NCBI GenBank assembly: GCA_003158505.1
Contig: PMJK01000047.1
Span: forward strand, 10,435 to 48,097
Reading direction: 5' to 3'
Length of the DNA: 37,663 bases
Origin: Holophagaceae bacterium
GTDB lineage: Bacteria; Acidobacteriota; Holophagae; Holophagales; Holophagaceae
In this document: positions 8,288-16,018 of the stretch, one piece after another
Layout: the number at the start of each line of letters is the position of its first letter
Position numbering within the stretch: the first letter of the stretch is position 1
Position numbers and translations under genes: made by a program
Notes under the pieces: generated by a model
Database searches by the model: none
What the model was told of the DNA's origin: nothing
What the model saw: the letters and a program-made list of their open reading frames with translations, nothing else

Positions 8288-8836
8288 ATGGCGGACCCGA
8301 TCAAGTTGGCGTACTTCATGGCGGTCAAGGAGGGGGCGAGCTACCTCGGGGGGCTCCTGGTCACGGATACCTCGGGCATCCCGCTGGATTTCCGCTACAC
8401 AGAACCTATCACGCCGACGCGTCTGCAGGGCATCCTCTACGGCAAATCCCTGGAGCCGCACCTCAAGGAAGAGGTCATCCAGAAGACCCTGCTCAAGGAG
8501 CTGAAAACTCCGCCGGACCTGTTCATCCTCAGCGCGACGGAGTTGGCCGGGGGCTGGTCCGGAGATGCGAAGTATCCGGTGCTCGCGGTGCAGAAGAGCC
8601 AGGAATCTCCCCTCGCGAAGGTGGGCGATGCCTTTCGGGCCGGGCCGCGGGAACTGCTCATCCAGCTGTCTGAGGGCGCGGCTCCGATGCGGGTGGTGTT
8701 CGCCGCCTCGGTGGATGCCATGGCTCAGGAACAGGCCGTGGTGAAGCTCCTGGAAGCCGGCTACCACATGGATCTCGCCGAACCCCTGGAGCGTGTCACG
8801 GCGGCCCTGCAGAGTCTCGTGGTGAAGGATTCCTGA
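8288..8836 (+). CDS. Unrecognised protein, first gene of FHA-GGDEF/kinase operon
   Basis: 182 aa, soluble, with no signal peptide or membrane helix. I do not recognise a named family. The N-terminal half is the most structured part: LGGLLVTDTSGIPLDFRYTEPI, then PTRLQGILYGKSLEPHLKEEVIQKTLL, suggesting an alpha/beta domain. The C-terminal third ends in an amphipathic helix. The ATG at 8288 has AGAGG eight bases upstream. Its stop overlaps the next gene's start by one base (TGATG), so translation is probably coupled. It heads an operon containing two FHA-GGDEF cyclases and a Ser/Thr kinase, so a role in that circuit (scaffold, input or effector) is likely but unproven. Confidence 0.85.
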   Translation: MADPIKLAYFMAVKEGASYLGGLLVTDTSGIPLDFRYTEPITPTRLQGILYGKSLEPHLKEEVIQKTLLKELKTPPDLFILSATELAGGWSGDAKYPVLAVQKSQESPLAKVGDAFRAGPRELLIQLSEGAAPMRVVFAASVDAMAQEQAVVKLLEAGYHMDLAEPLERVTAALQSLVVKDS

Positions 8837-9621
8837 TGTTCGGCCGGATGAAAGACGCGATGACGGATGCGGCGGAAACGCTGCGGCGTGCCTTTGCCGG
8901 GCTGAAAGTCATGGAAGTCGCCCCAGAGCCCTTCCTCCCGCAGTGTCACGGAACCGTGGCTCTCGCTGTCGAGCCTCGGGCGGGTCTGGAAGCTCCAGTC
9001 ACGGTCTGCAGGGAGATGCGTCTGCTGCGGGAGGCCGTCGAAGGCCGGGCCCTCCAGCCCTTCCAAGCCGAACTGAAGGCAGAGGCCGGTTGGGCCCGGT
9101 GGGGAGCCGAAGCCGAGGTCATCCGCATGACGGCGCTTGAGGGTGGCCAGGCCGCCCGGGTCGCCGTGCCCCCACTGCCCCGCAAGGCCACGGTCCTTGG
9201 CCGGGTGGACCCACCCTCACGGCCCACCTCGCACAGACTGTCCGAGTCGTTGCCGCAGCCCAGCACCCGGCGCCTGGATCCCAGGCTTGACCAGGTCACA
9301 GCGGAAGCCGGTCTGGAATCCATGTTGTCCCTGGCGGTCCCCATCCGGAGTGAGAATATCCAACACCTGCCGAAGGGTATGTGGATGCGCTACACCCTGC
9401 AACTGGTGCGTGGAACGGGTGAAAACGTGCGGAACCTGGAGGTGCTCGGCCTGTTCCGCATTCCCCGCAAGGGCGTGGCCGACCTGCGCCATGATCCCAG
9501 GCTGGGCCGCATCCTGGTCCGACTGGAATCCTCGGCGATTCGATCGCCCCGTGTGCCATTCATCCTGGCCCGACGCAAGGACGATGGGTCCCTGCTGAGC
9601 TGCTTCGTGGAGGATCCATGA
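8836..9621 (+). CDS. Unrecognised protein, second gene of FHA-GGDEF/kinase operon
   Basis: 261 aa, soluble. Two parts are visible: an N-terminal region (about 1-120) of alternating strands and helices, and a C-terminal region (about 155-261) with MWMRYTLQLVRG, LEVLGLFRIPRKGVADLRHDP and PFILARRKDDGSLL. They are joined by a Pro/Ser/Thr/Arg-rich linker around 125-152 (PPSRPTSHRLSES) that could be flexible and a target for phosphorylation. I recognise no family. It overlaps the upstream gene by one base and the downstream FHA-GGDEF gene by four (ATGA), so all three are probably translationally coupled. Confidence 0.85.
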   Translation: MFGRMKDAMTDAAETLRRAFAGLKVMEVAPEPFLPQCHGTVALAVEPRAGLEAPVTVCREMRLLREAVEGRALQPFQAELKAEAGWARWGAEAEVIRMTALEGGQAARVAVPPLPRKATVLGRVDPPSRPTSHRLSESLPQPSTRRLDPRLDQVTAEAGLESMLSLAVPIRSENIQHLPKGMWMRYTLQLVRGTGENVRNLEVLGLFRIPRKGVADLRHDPRLGRILVRLESSAIRSPRVPFILARRKDDGSLLSCFVEDP

Positions 9622-10556
9622 CGCGCAAACCATCATCCAAACGGGAGTTCATCAGTACGGAGACAACGTCACTGTCTCCTGAAATGACAACGGAGGTCCG
9701 CACGAAGTCAGAGGGCGATGCCGAGCAGGCCTCGGCCGAGTGGGCCCTGGTGGCCTACGCGGGAGCGGCGCTGGGACGCGTGTTCCCCATTCGCGCCGGG
9801 TTGGTGATTCTGGGCCGTGCGCCAGATGCAGGGATCGCTCTGCTGGATGGCGAGGTGAGCCGGTACCACGCGCGGTTCCGGGTGGAAGAGGGTCATGTCC
9901 AGGTGGAGGATCTGGGATCCACCAATGGCACGCGGGTGAACGGGGAACTGATTCGTGGACCGGTAGATCTGCGCGCCGGAGATCGCCTCTCCATGGGTGG
10001 CCATGTTCTCAAGCTGGTGTTCCTGGATCCGCTGGAGCGGACCTTTCACGAGACCCTCCTCGACCTCAGCACCAAGGATCCTCTGACAGGCCTGGCCAAC
10101 AGGGGAAGTGTCCTGGCGGAGTTCCAGAACCGGTTCGGACTGAGCCTGCGCTACGACCGGCCTCTTTCGGTGGTGGTCTGCGACCTGGATCATTTCAAGC
10201 GGGTGAACGACACCTATGGGCATGGGGCGGGGGATTTCGTGCTTCATGTGTTCGGAGAGCGACTGATGGGAGCCCTGCGGGAGGCGGATCTGGCCGGCCG
10301 CATCGGCGGTGAGGAATTCCTCATGGTTCTCCCCGAAACGGATCTTTCGGGGGCCCGTCCATTCGCGGAAAGGCTTCGGAAAGCCATCAATTCGATGCCG
10401 GTCTCGTTGCCCTCGGGTGCCCTCAGCATCACCTGCAGTCTGGGCATCGCGGAGCGGACCGCCGCGGACCTCGAGGCCGGTCAGCTGCTGGCCCGGGCGG
10501 ATGCGGCCATGTACCAGGCGAAATCGGGCGGGCGGGACCGGGTCTGCCAGGGCTGA
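9618..10556 (+). CDS. FHA-GGDEF diguanylate cyclase with N-terminal ETTS motif
   Basis: 312 aa. Residues 1-42 are a Ser/Thr-rich tail with ETTS at 15-18. An FHA domain spans about 45-135 with the phosphothreonine-binding residues of GR (66-67), SRYHA (81-85) and GSTNGT (100-105). A GGDEF domain spans about 150-310 with metal Asp189 (CDLDHF), guanine-contacting Asn197 and Asp206 (GHGAGD), active-site GGEEF at 230-234, and an inhibitory-site RxxD at 221-224. It should make c-di-GMP from two GTP, with product inhibition. Keeping Asp at the GHxxGD position argues against the cGAMP-making Hypr class. The FHA domain should bind phosphothreonine, the obvious source being the kinase encoded two genes downstream. 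Confidence 0.93.
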   Translation: MTRKPSSKREFISTETTSLSPEMTTEVRTKSEGDAEQASAEWALVAYAGAALGRVFPIRAGLVILGRAPDAGIALLDGEVSRYHARFRVEEGHVQVEDLGSTNGTRVNGELIRGPVDLRAGDRLSMGGHVLKLVFLDPLERTFHETLLDLSTKDPLTGLANRGSVLAEFQNRFGLSLRYDRPLSVVVCDLDHFKRVNDTYGHGAGDFVLHVFGERLMGALREADLAGRIGGEEFLMVLPETDLSGARPFAERLRKAINSMPVSLPSGALSITCSLGIAERTAADLEAGQLLARADAAMYQAKSGGRDRVCQG

Positions 10557-10576
10557 TCTCCGCTAGACTTTCCCGG

Positions 10577-11509
10577 ATGCCCCTCGATCCAACACCTCCC
10601 CATCCTTCTCCTCGGGATCTGGCCGCCGCGCCTGAGGAGGCGGAGCTCCTGGGGGAGATCGACACCCGGGAATGGGCGCTGATCCGCTATGTGGGCCAAC
10701 CCATGGGAGAGTTCATCTCGCTGCCCCCGGGAGGCCTAGAGCTGGGTCGGGCGCCGGAGAATGGGCTCTGCCTTTCCGAACCTGAGGTGAGCCGCCGCCA
10801 CGCTCGGTTGCAGATTTCGGCGGACCTGGAATCTGTCGAATTGCGGGATCTGGGATCCACCAACGGGGTATTCGTGAATGGAAAGCGGGTGCACGCGGAT
10901 CCGGGTCCGGTGCTGCTCAAGGCGGAGGATGTGATCCGGGTGGGCAGACATGCCTTCAAGCTCAAGCGCATGGATGCCCTCGAACGCCGGTACCACCGGG
11001 ACATGGTGGCGAGCACCATCCTGGATCCGCTCACGGGGGTGGGCAATCGGACCACCATCCTGTATCAGCTGGCATCCCAGGTGGAACTGGCCCGCAGGCA
11101 TCACCACCCCTTGGCCGTGATCCTTGCCGATCTGGACTGGTTCAAGAAGGTCAACGACACCCACGGCCACCGGGTCGGAGACCAGGTCCTGCAAGCCTTT
11201 GGGGCCCTGCTTCAGCACCGCCTCCGGGGCTCCGATCCTATGGGGCGTCTGGGTGGGGACGAGTTCCTCATCGTTCTTCCGGAAACGTCCGTGGCGCTGG
11301 CCATCTCGGCCGCCGAAGGACTGCGTCGGGCCCTTGCGGAGCATCCACTGAGCCTGGAAAACGGGCCGAGCCTGCATCTCACCTGCAGCCTCGGGGTGGC
11401 GGAGATGAAGGCTGGTGATGCCGATAGCGGTGCTTTGCTGGCCCGCGCTGACGCGGCTCTCTACGGAGCCAAGGCCGGGGGGCGCGATCGGGCGTTTCCG
11501 GCCCCATGA
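10577..11509 (+). CDS. FHA-GGDEF diguanylate cyclase, tandem paralogue
   Basis: 310 aa with the same architecture as the preceding gene. The Pro-rich N-terminal tail lacks an ETTS motif. The FHA domain spans about 34-130 with LGRAPENG, SRRHA (72-76) and GSTNGV (93-98). The GGDEF domain spans about 148-307 with Asp185 in ADLDWF, Asn193, Asp202 (GHRVGD), GGDEF at 226-230 and RxxD at 217-220. All catalytic and product-inhibition residues appear intact, so both copies should be active cyclases. The 20-base gap to the upstream gene and the ATGA overlap with the kinase gene place it inside the same operon. The two copies have diverged considerably, especially in the tails, so the duplication is old and the roles may differ. 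Confidence 0.93.
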   Translation: MPLDPTPPHPSPRDLAAAPEEAELLGEIDTREWALIRYVGQPMGEFISLPPGGLELGRAPENGLCLSEPEVSRRHARLQISADLESVELRDLGSTNGVFVNGKRVHADPGPVLLKAEDVIRVGRHAFKLKRMDALERRYHRDMVASTILDPLTGVGNRTTILYQLASQVELARRHHHPLAVILADLDWFKKVNDTHGHRVGDQVLQAFGALLQHRLRGSDPMGRLGGDEFLIVLPETSVALAISAAEGLRRALAEHPLSLENGPSLHLTCSLGVAEMKAGDADSGALLARADAALYGAKAGGRDRAFPAP

Positions 11510-12924
11510 ATGGGTTGCGGCTGCCGGCGCAGATTGGAAGCATACGCCTGCTGGATCCGCTCGGCGAAGGTGGCATGGCACTCGTCTTCCGGGGCGAGGA
11601 CCGCTTCCGGACCGGATCGTTCTGCGCCGTAAAACTGCTGCGCCCGGAAGTTCACCGCGACACGGATCTGGTCCGTCGGTTCCTCCGTGAAGGCGACGTG
11701 CTCACGCGCCTGTCCCATCCGGGGCTGGTCGAGATTTATTCTTTTGGGACATGCGGTGCCTGGCCCTACCTGGTGATGGAACTCCTGCCCGGCGGAAGCA
11801 TGAAGGGCTGCCAAGGCGAGGCCCCCGCGTCTCTGGCACGCCGACTGATCCCGGTCTGCGGGGCGCTGAGTGTGGCGCATGAGGCCGGGGTGGTGCACCG
11901 GGACCTCAAGCCATCGAACCTCCTGTTCGCCACGGACGGCCGCCTCAAGGTCACGGATTTCGGGGTGTGCTACTGGGAGGGAGAAGAGGGCCGGACCCGT
12001 GCCACTCGGAGTCAGATGGTCGTCGGAACTCTCGGCTACATGGCACCGGAGCAGCATGGCGATCCACGGAGGGTGGACGGCCGATGTGACGTCTATGCCT
12101 TGGGCGCGATCCTGTTCGAATACACCACCGGGCAGGCCTACGCCCAGGTCCAGATGCCTCCCGCGGCTGTCCGCCCGGGATTCCCGCCTCGCATGGCGGG
12201 GCTCATCATGCGCACGCTCCAGCCTGACCCTGCGAAGCGCCTGCCGGATATGGAATCTTTCGGACAGGAACTGTCCAATTGGCTCGAGAGTGCCGAGGCG
12301 GTGGGTTGGGGGGAAGAACCCCTTCCGGGATTCTCCGCGCAGGAGCGTGAGATGGCCACCGTCGCAGGTTTCCGTCGTGACGAAGGCCCCGAGGTCAGGC
12401 TGGCGCCCTATCTGGATGCCCTGGCCACAGGTCCCGTGGGCGTCCGACGGTCTGCGGGGGAAGGATTGATGGCGGCGGCCAGGCCCGGAGACAGCAGCTG
12501 GCTCGAGGAGGCCCTTGGTCGCGCATCCGAGGGCGCCCGGTTTGCGCTGGCGCGAGCCCTCGGGAAGGTGGGGGAGGCCGGCTCTCTCGGGCTCCTGCTG
12601 GCACTGCTGGAGGACCCCTTCGCCCAACGTGAGGCTGCGGAGGCCCTGGCCGAGGTGGCCCTGCGCACTGGCCAGGTCGAGGCGGCGCGAAGGGATCTTG
12701 GCGAACCTGGGCTGGGCGCGTCCTGGCGCTGGTCCGCCCGCGCAGCCCTGGGCGATGAGGCCTGGGCCCGGGCCCTGGCGGCCGAGTGGCCGCGCCTGAC
12801 GGCACCGTTCAGACTCCAGGCCCTGGAGGCCAGCCGACGCCTTCCTGAACACCTAAGGGGTGTCGTGAAATCGGCCACGTCCGACGCAAGCGGACAGGCA
12901 CGGACCGTCTGGGAGTCGCTCTGA
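11506..12924 (+). CDS. Cytoplasmic Ser/Thr protein kinase with C-terminal helical-repeat region
   Basis: 472 aa. A PknB/Hanks-type kinase domain spans about 10-260: glycine loop GEGGMALVFRG (20-30), Lys43 in AVKLL, Glu62, catalytic HRDLKPSN (131-138), DFG (151-153) and APEQ (180-183). All catalytic residues are present. The remaining 200 residues are Ala/Leu/Glu-rich helices that look like HEAT-type repeats (AREALG-like periodicity around 330-460). They could bind protein partners or act as a regulatory tail. No transmembrane segment or PASTA domain exists, so it acts in the cytoplasm. It is the last gene of the operon, overlapping the second FHA-GGDEF gene by ATGA. The likely substrates are its FHA-containing neighbours; this is inference from context. 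Confidence 0.93.
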   Translation: MNGLRLPAQIGSIRLLDPLGEGGMALVFRGEDRFRTGSFCAVKLLRPEVHRDTDLVRRFLREGDVLTRLSHPGLVEIYSFGTCGAWPYLVMELLPGGSMKGCQGEAPASLARRLIPVCGALSVAHEAGVVHRDLKPSNLLFATDGRLKVTDFGVCYWEGEEGRTRATRSQMVVGTLGYMAPEQHGDPRRVDGRCDVYALGAILFEYTTGQAYAQVQMPPAAVRPGFPPRMAGLIMRTLQPDPAKRLPDMESFGQELSNWLESAEAVGWGEEPLPGFSAQEREMATVAGFRRDEGPEVRLAPYLDALATGPVGVRRSAGEGLMAAARPGDSSWLEEALGRASEGARFALARALGKVGEAGSLGLLLALLEDPFAQREAAEALAEVALRTGQVEAARRDLGEPGLGASWRWSARAALGDEAWARALAAEWPRLTAPFRLQALEASRRLPEHLRGVVKSATSDASGQARTVWESL

Positions 12925-12942
12925 TCCGCCGGGCGAGGGTTT

Positions 12943-12996
12943 AGAGTGCCTAACAGAACCCCGACGCGGCCCCGCGGGGGTTTTGTTAGGCACTCT
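12943..12996. terminator. Long palindromic hairpin between convergent genes
   Basis: The segment folds into a stem of about 19-20 bp with one G-U pair: AGAGTGCCTAACA... pairs with ...TGTTAGGCACTCT, continuing through AACCCC/GGGGTT, around a GC-rich loop. It lies between the kinase stop (12924) and the stop of the convergent Cys-rich gene (12996-12998), so it can serve both strands. Neither side has a clear T-run, so Rho-independent termination is likely but not textbook. Confidence 0.65.
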
Positions 12997-13256
12997 TAGC
13001 CCTTCTTCGATCGCTCGGCGACCTTGTCCAGCGCCTCCCAGATCTGGCGGCAGTCATCGCAGGAGGACCGGGGATCGCCGCAGGGGAAGCCTTCCACGCC
13101 GATGCCCTGGCACTTGGGGTTCCGGAAGAAGAAGAGGAGTTCGTTCAGGGAGGCATGGACGCGCTGGCGCAGGGCCTCATCCGGCAGGGCCCGCAGGTTC
13201 TGGAGGAACTCCCATTCCGCTGCGCTGAGTTCAGGATGATCGATGGACTGGGACAT
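12996..13256 (-). CDS. Small cysteine-cluster protein of unknown function
   Basis: 86 aa, soluble, mostly helical. The N-terminal two-thirds carry ELSAAEWEFLQNLRALPDE and a helix ending LLFFFRNPK. The C-terminal third holds four Cys (CQGIGVEGFPC and CDDC, spacing 9, 6 and 2) that could bind a metal or Fe-S cluster. I do not recognise a family. The start at 13256 follows GGAG five bases upstream. The frame is open to 13352, but the extra residues lack a ribosome-binding site. It is downstream of pepF's opposite end on the plus side and convergent with the kinase operon. Confidence 0.75.
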   Translation of the reverse strand: MSQSIDHPELSAAEWEFLQNLRALPDEALRQRVHASLNELLFFFRNPKCQGIGVEGFPCGDPRSSCDDCRQIWEALDKVAERSKKG

Positions 13257-13363
13257 GGGCACTCCAGGCAGTTCCAGTATACGGACATCAGCGACCACAA
13301 ATCGCACTGCTGGAAAGCTCACCATTCTCGCAGCGCTGGATGACCAGGGCACCAGTGGCCACG

Positions 13364-15256
13364 CTACTTCTGGCCCTTTCCCTGGTGGGCCAGGATCTGC
13401 TCCATCTCATCCATGATGATGTTCATCTCCGCTATGGCCTTATCGAAGGGAGCCGAGGTGGTCATGTCCACGCCAGCATCCTTAAGGAGGTCGATGGCGG
13501 GCTTGGAGCTGCCCGAGGAGAGCATGCCGAGGTAGGCATCGCGGACCTTGGTGCCGCCTGCCTTCTGTTCCTCGCGGATCGCCTTGGCGATGCTCGTGGA
13601 GGCCACCATGCTGGTGGAGTACTGGAAGACGTAGAAGTCGTAGTAGAAGTGAGGGATGTAGGCCCATTCCACCGCCATCAGATCATCGACCTGGCAGATG
13701 CCCTGGTCGTGGCCATAGTAGTCGCGAAGCAGCTTGAGGTAGAGCTCGGAGAGCGTCTCGCCCGTGATGGGCTCGCCGCGCTCCGCCCGTTGGTGGACCT
13801 GCAACTCGAAATCGGCGAAGAGCGCCTGCCGGAAGAGGGTCTGGCGCAAGCCGTCGAGGGCGTTCCCCAGCAGCGCGAGCCGGGTGGAGTCATCCTTGGC
13901 CTTCCCGAGCATGTGGTGGAGCAGCAGGTTCTCGTTGAGGGTCGAGGCCACCTCGGCCACGAAGATGGGGTATTCCGAGGTCTGGAAGGGCTGGTGCTGG
14001 TAGGAGAGGTAGGTGTGCATTGAGTGGCCGCTCTCATGGGCCAGGGTCGAGACATCGTCGTATTGCCCGTTGAAGTTGAGCAGCTGGAAGGGGTGGATGC
14101 CGTAGACGCCGGTCGAGTAGGCGCCGGAACGCTTGCCGGTGCTGGGCAGGTAGTCGGTCCAGCGGCTTTCAAACCCCTTCTTGAGGACCGCCACGTAGGG
14201 CGCGCCCAGGGGAGCTAGCGCCTCCAGGGTGATGGCGCGGGCCTCGTCCGGTTCGAAGCGCAGATCCACCCTCCCGACCATGGGCACGTAGAGATCCTGG
14301 TAGCGGAGCTTCTCGAGGCCCAGCATGCGCTGCCGCAGTCTGAGGAAGCGGTGCAGGCTGGGTAGGCTGCGCCGAACGTCGGCCACCAGCTGCGTGTAGA
14401 CGGTGGTGGGGATGTCATTCTGGAACAGGGCCGCCGCGAGGGCACTGTCGAAGCGGTGGACCTTGGCATCGAAGAGGTGGCCCTTCACCTGGGCGTCGAG
14501 CGTGGTCCCGAAGGTGCGTTCGAAGCCCTTCAGGGTGACGAAGAAGCTCTGGAAGGCCAGGTCGCGGTCGGCCTTGACCTTCGAGGCGCGGTAGAGCGTG
14601 AAGGCGGCGGTGTCGAGCCGAACTTCGCCCGTGGAGAACTTCACGGTCGGGTAGGGCAGGTCGGCGTCCTTGAGGGTGCCGTAGCTGGTCTGACCCGTGT
14701 CAGTGAGATCGCTGGCCAGCGCCGCCACCTGTTCCTCGGAGGCTGAGAGCGTGTGCGGCTTCCAGCGCAGCACATCATCCAGGAAGACGCGGTAGGGGGC
14801 CAGCTTCGGCTCCTGGGCCAGGAAGCCACGCACTTTGGCCGGGTCGAGGGAAAGAATCTCCGGCCGGATCCAGGCGGTGGCGGAAGCGAGGTCCACACTG
14901 AGCTTCTGGGCCCCCTGCTTGAGCTCGCGGGGCCTGGTCAGGCGGGTGTCCTCGTCCGAACGGGAGCTGGCATAGACCGAGAGCTTGGCCAGGTCGATCT
15001 GGATGGCAGTCACGGCTTCGAGCCCGGCCAGCAGCGCCGAGGCCGAGTCGCCCAAGTGGCCCCGGTGCGCAGCCAGACCCGGAAGGCGGGCGGCTGCCGC
15101 GGCGCGCGTCTGTTCCCAGGCCTGCTCGGTGGCGAAGATGTCCTCCAGCTGCCACTTGTACTTTTCCGGTATCACTGAGCGTTCCCCGGTCAGGGCAGGG
15201 CTTGCGATTCCTGCGCAGAGAGCGAGGGTGAGGAATTGGTGGACGGGCTTTCGCAT
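13364..15256 (-). CDS. pepF: Secreted oligoendopeptidase F-like M3 metallopeptidase
   Basis: 630 aa, the normal size of PepF. Zinc motif HESGH at 407-411 and third ligand Glu435 (in EVASTLNE) match family M3B. Other conserved blocks include GVYGIHPFQLLNFNGQYDDVS-type strands before the zinc helix and the C-terminal FYVFQYSTSMVASTSIA segment. A signal peptide (about 1-23, ending in SPALTG) predicts export, whereas many PepF proteins are cytoplasmic. It would cleave short peptides in the periplasm. The start at 15256 has GAAAGGA eight bases upstream. It is divergent from nrfH across a 200-base promoter region. The gene symbol is by family; substrate is not known. Confidence 0.92.
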   Translation of the reverse strand: MRKPVHQFLTLALCAGIASPALTGERSVIPEKYKWQLEDIFATEQAWEQTRAAAAARLPGLAAHRGHLGDSASALLAGLEAVTAIQIDLAKLSVYASSRSDEDTRLTRPRELKQGAQKLSVDLASATAWIRPEILSLDPAKVRGFLAQEPKLAPYRVFLDDVLRWKPHTLSASEEQVAALASDLTDTGQTSYGTLKDADLPYPTVKFSTGEVRLDTAAFTLYRASKVKADRDLAFQSFFVTLKGFERTFGTTLDAQVKGHLFDAKVHRFDSALAAALFQNDIPTTVYTQLVADVRRSLPSLHRFLRLRQRMLGLEKLRYQDLYVPMVGRVDLRFEPDEARAITLEALAPLGAPYVAVLKKGFESRWTDYLPSTGKRSGAYSTGVYGIHPFQLLNFNGQYDDVSTLAHESGHSMHTYLSYQHQPFQTSEYPIFVAEVASTLNENLLLHHMLGKAKDDSTRLALLGNALDGLRQTLFRQALFADFELQVHQRAERGEPITGETLSELYLKLLRDYYGHDQGICQVDDLMAVEWAYIPHFYYDFYVFQYSTSMVASTSIAKAIREEQKAGGTKVRDAYLGMLSSGSSKPAIDLLKDAGVDMTTSAPFDKAIAEMNIIMDEMEQILAHQGKGQK

Positions 15257-15376
15257 GGGGTTGGTCCTTTCGGGAGGGCGCTGACCTTCGGTTCGGGATT
15301 CAATTACATCATTTTCAACTGAGCCAAGCTCCCACCTGCCCGGTTGCCTTGATTTTGACCATGTCCGGGTCTTTTG

Positions 15377-15400
15377 ATTTAGGATTGACGAGTCCTAAAT
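15377..15400 (+). promoter_or_regulatory. Perfect inverted repeat (candidate operator) upstream of nrfH
   Basis: ATTTAGGA and TCCTAAAT form a perfect 8-bp inverted repeat with an 8-base spacer. The spacer contains the putative -35 hexamer TTGACG. A dimeric repressor bound here would block RNA polymerase. The sequence does not match the FNR/NNR (TTGAT-N4-ATCAA) or Rex motifs I know, so the regulator is not named. Confidence 0.65.
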
Positions 15401-15412
15401 ATAAACTACGAT
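15385..15412 (+). promoter_or_regulatory. Candidate sigma-70 promoter of nrfHA
   Basis: TTGACG (15385-15390) and TACGAT (15407-15412) are separated by 16 bases. Transcription would begin around 15419, some 40 bases before the GTG start of nrfH. The location fits the inverted repeat that covers the -35 and supports GTG 15457 over the upstream ATG at 15349 as the nrfH start. Confidence 0.5.
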
Positions 15413-15456
15413 ATCCAGGTGCCAGGCCACTGCTCGGCACCTCGAATGGATGCCCC

Positions 15457-15954
15457 GTGAGTGGAAAGCGCCGATTCCTCTTCTTAAGCCTGGCAGCCTG
15501 TGTCTTCCTGGGGGTGTTCCTGGGATCCGGCGCCTACACCTTCGTGTCGGCCCACGGTACCTCGTACCTGTCCAACGATCCCGCGGTCTGCGTGAACTGC
15601 CACATCATGCGGGAGGACTACGACGGGTGGCGGCATGGATCCCATCATGCGGTGGCCACTTGCAACGACTGCCACCTGCCCCACGACAACGTGGTGCATA
15701 AGCTCTTCGTGAAGGCCAGCAACGGCTACCATCACTCGAAGGCCTTCACCCTCCTGGATTTCGCGGAGCCCATCCGTATCAAACCTGGCAATGCCCAGGT
15801 GCTGGAGGACAACTGTCTGCGGTGCCACGCCGAACTGGTCGACGAGATCACCGCCCACGGCACCCTGGGAGTTCCCACGGACCCCACGCAGAAGGCCGAC
15901 CTCTACGGCTGCGTCCGCTGCCACCAGGGCGTGGGCCACGGCCCCACCCGATGA
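15457..15954 (+). CDS. nrfH: NrfH-type tetraheme cytochrome c, quinol dehydrogenase subunit
   Basis: 165 aa from GTG 15457. One N-terminal membrane anchor (about 6-30) is followed by four heme c motifs: CVNCH (45-49), CNDCH (69-73), CLRCH (120-124) and CVRCH (152-156). Met51 follows the first motif (CVNCHIM), as in NrfH where a Met ligates heme 1. The protein takes electrons from menaquinol and passes them to NrfA. The frame is open from 15349, but that start would place a promoter and an inverted repeat inside the gene; GTG 15457 gives the family's normal N-terminus. nrfA follows after 64 bases on the same strand, so the two form a classic nrfHA operon. Confidence 0.93.
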   Translation: MSGKRRFLFLSLAACVFLGVFLGSGAYTFVSAHGTSYLSNDPAVCVNCHIMREDYDGWRHGSHHAVATCNDCHLPHDNVVHKLFVKASNGYHHSKAFTLLDFAEPIRIKPGNAQVLEDNCLRCHAELVDEITAHGTLGVPTDPTQKADLYGCVRCHQGVGHGPTR

Positions 15955-16018
15955 TCCGCTCTGATTTCCTGAACTTCAACCTGACGATGCGTGCCGCCCA
16001 CACGGGAGGATCCCTCCG

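Noticed and set aside
9618..11509. Possibility that the FHA-GGDEF enzymes are cGAMP-making Hypr enzymes, as a Bdellovibrio FHA-GGDEF is
   Set aside because: Both keep Asp in the GHxxGD position and Asn in VND, the c-di-GMP-type guanine contacts; Hypr enzymes replace that Asp.
11461..12852. Long open frame antisense to the Ser/Thr kinase gene
   Set aside because: Its translation is low-complexity Arg/Pro/Gly-rich and the plus strand encodes a complete kinase; the frame is a by-product of high GC.
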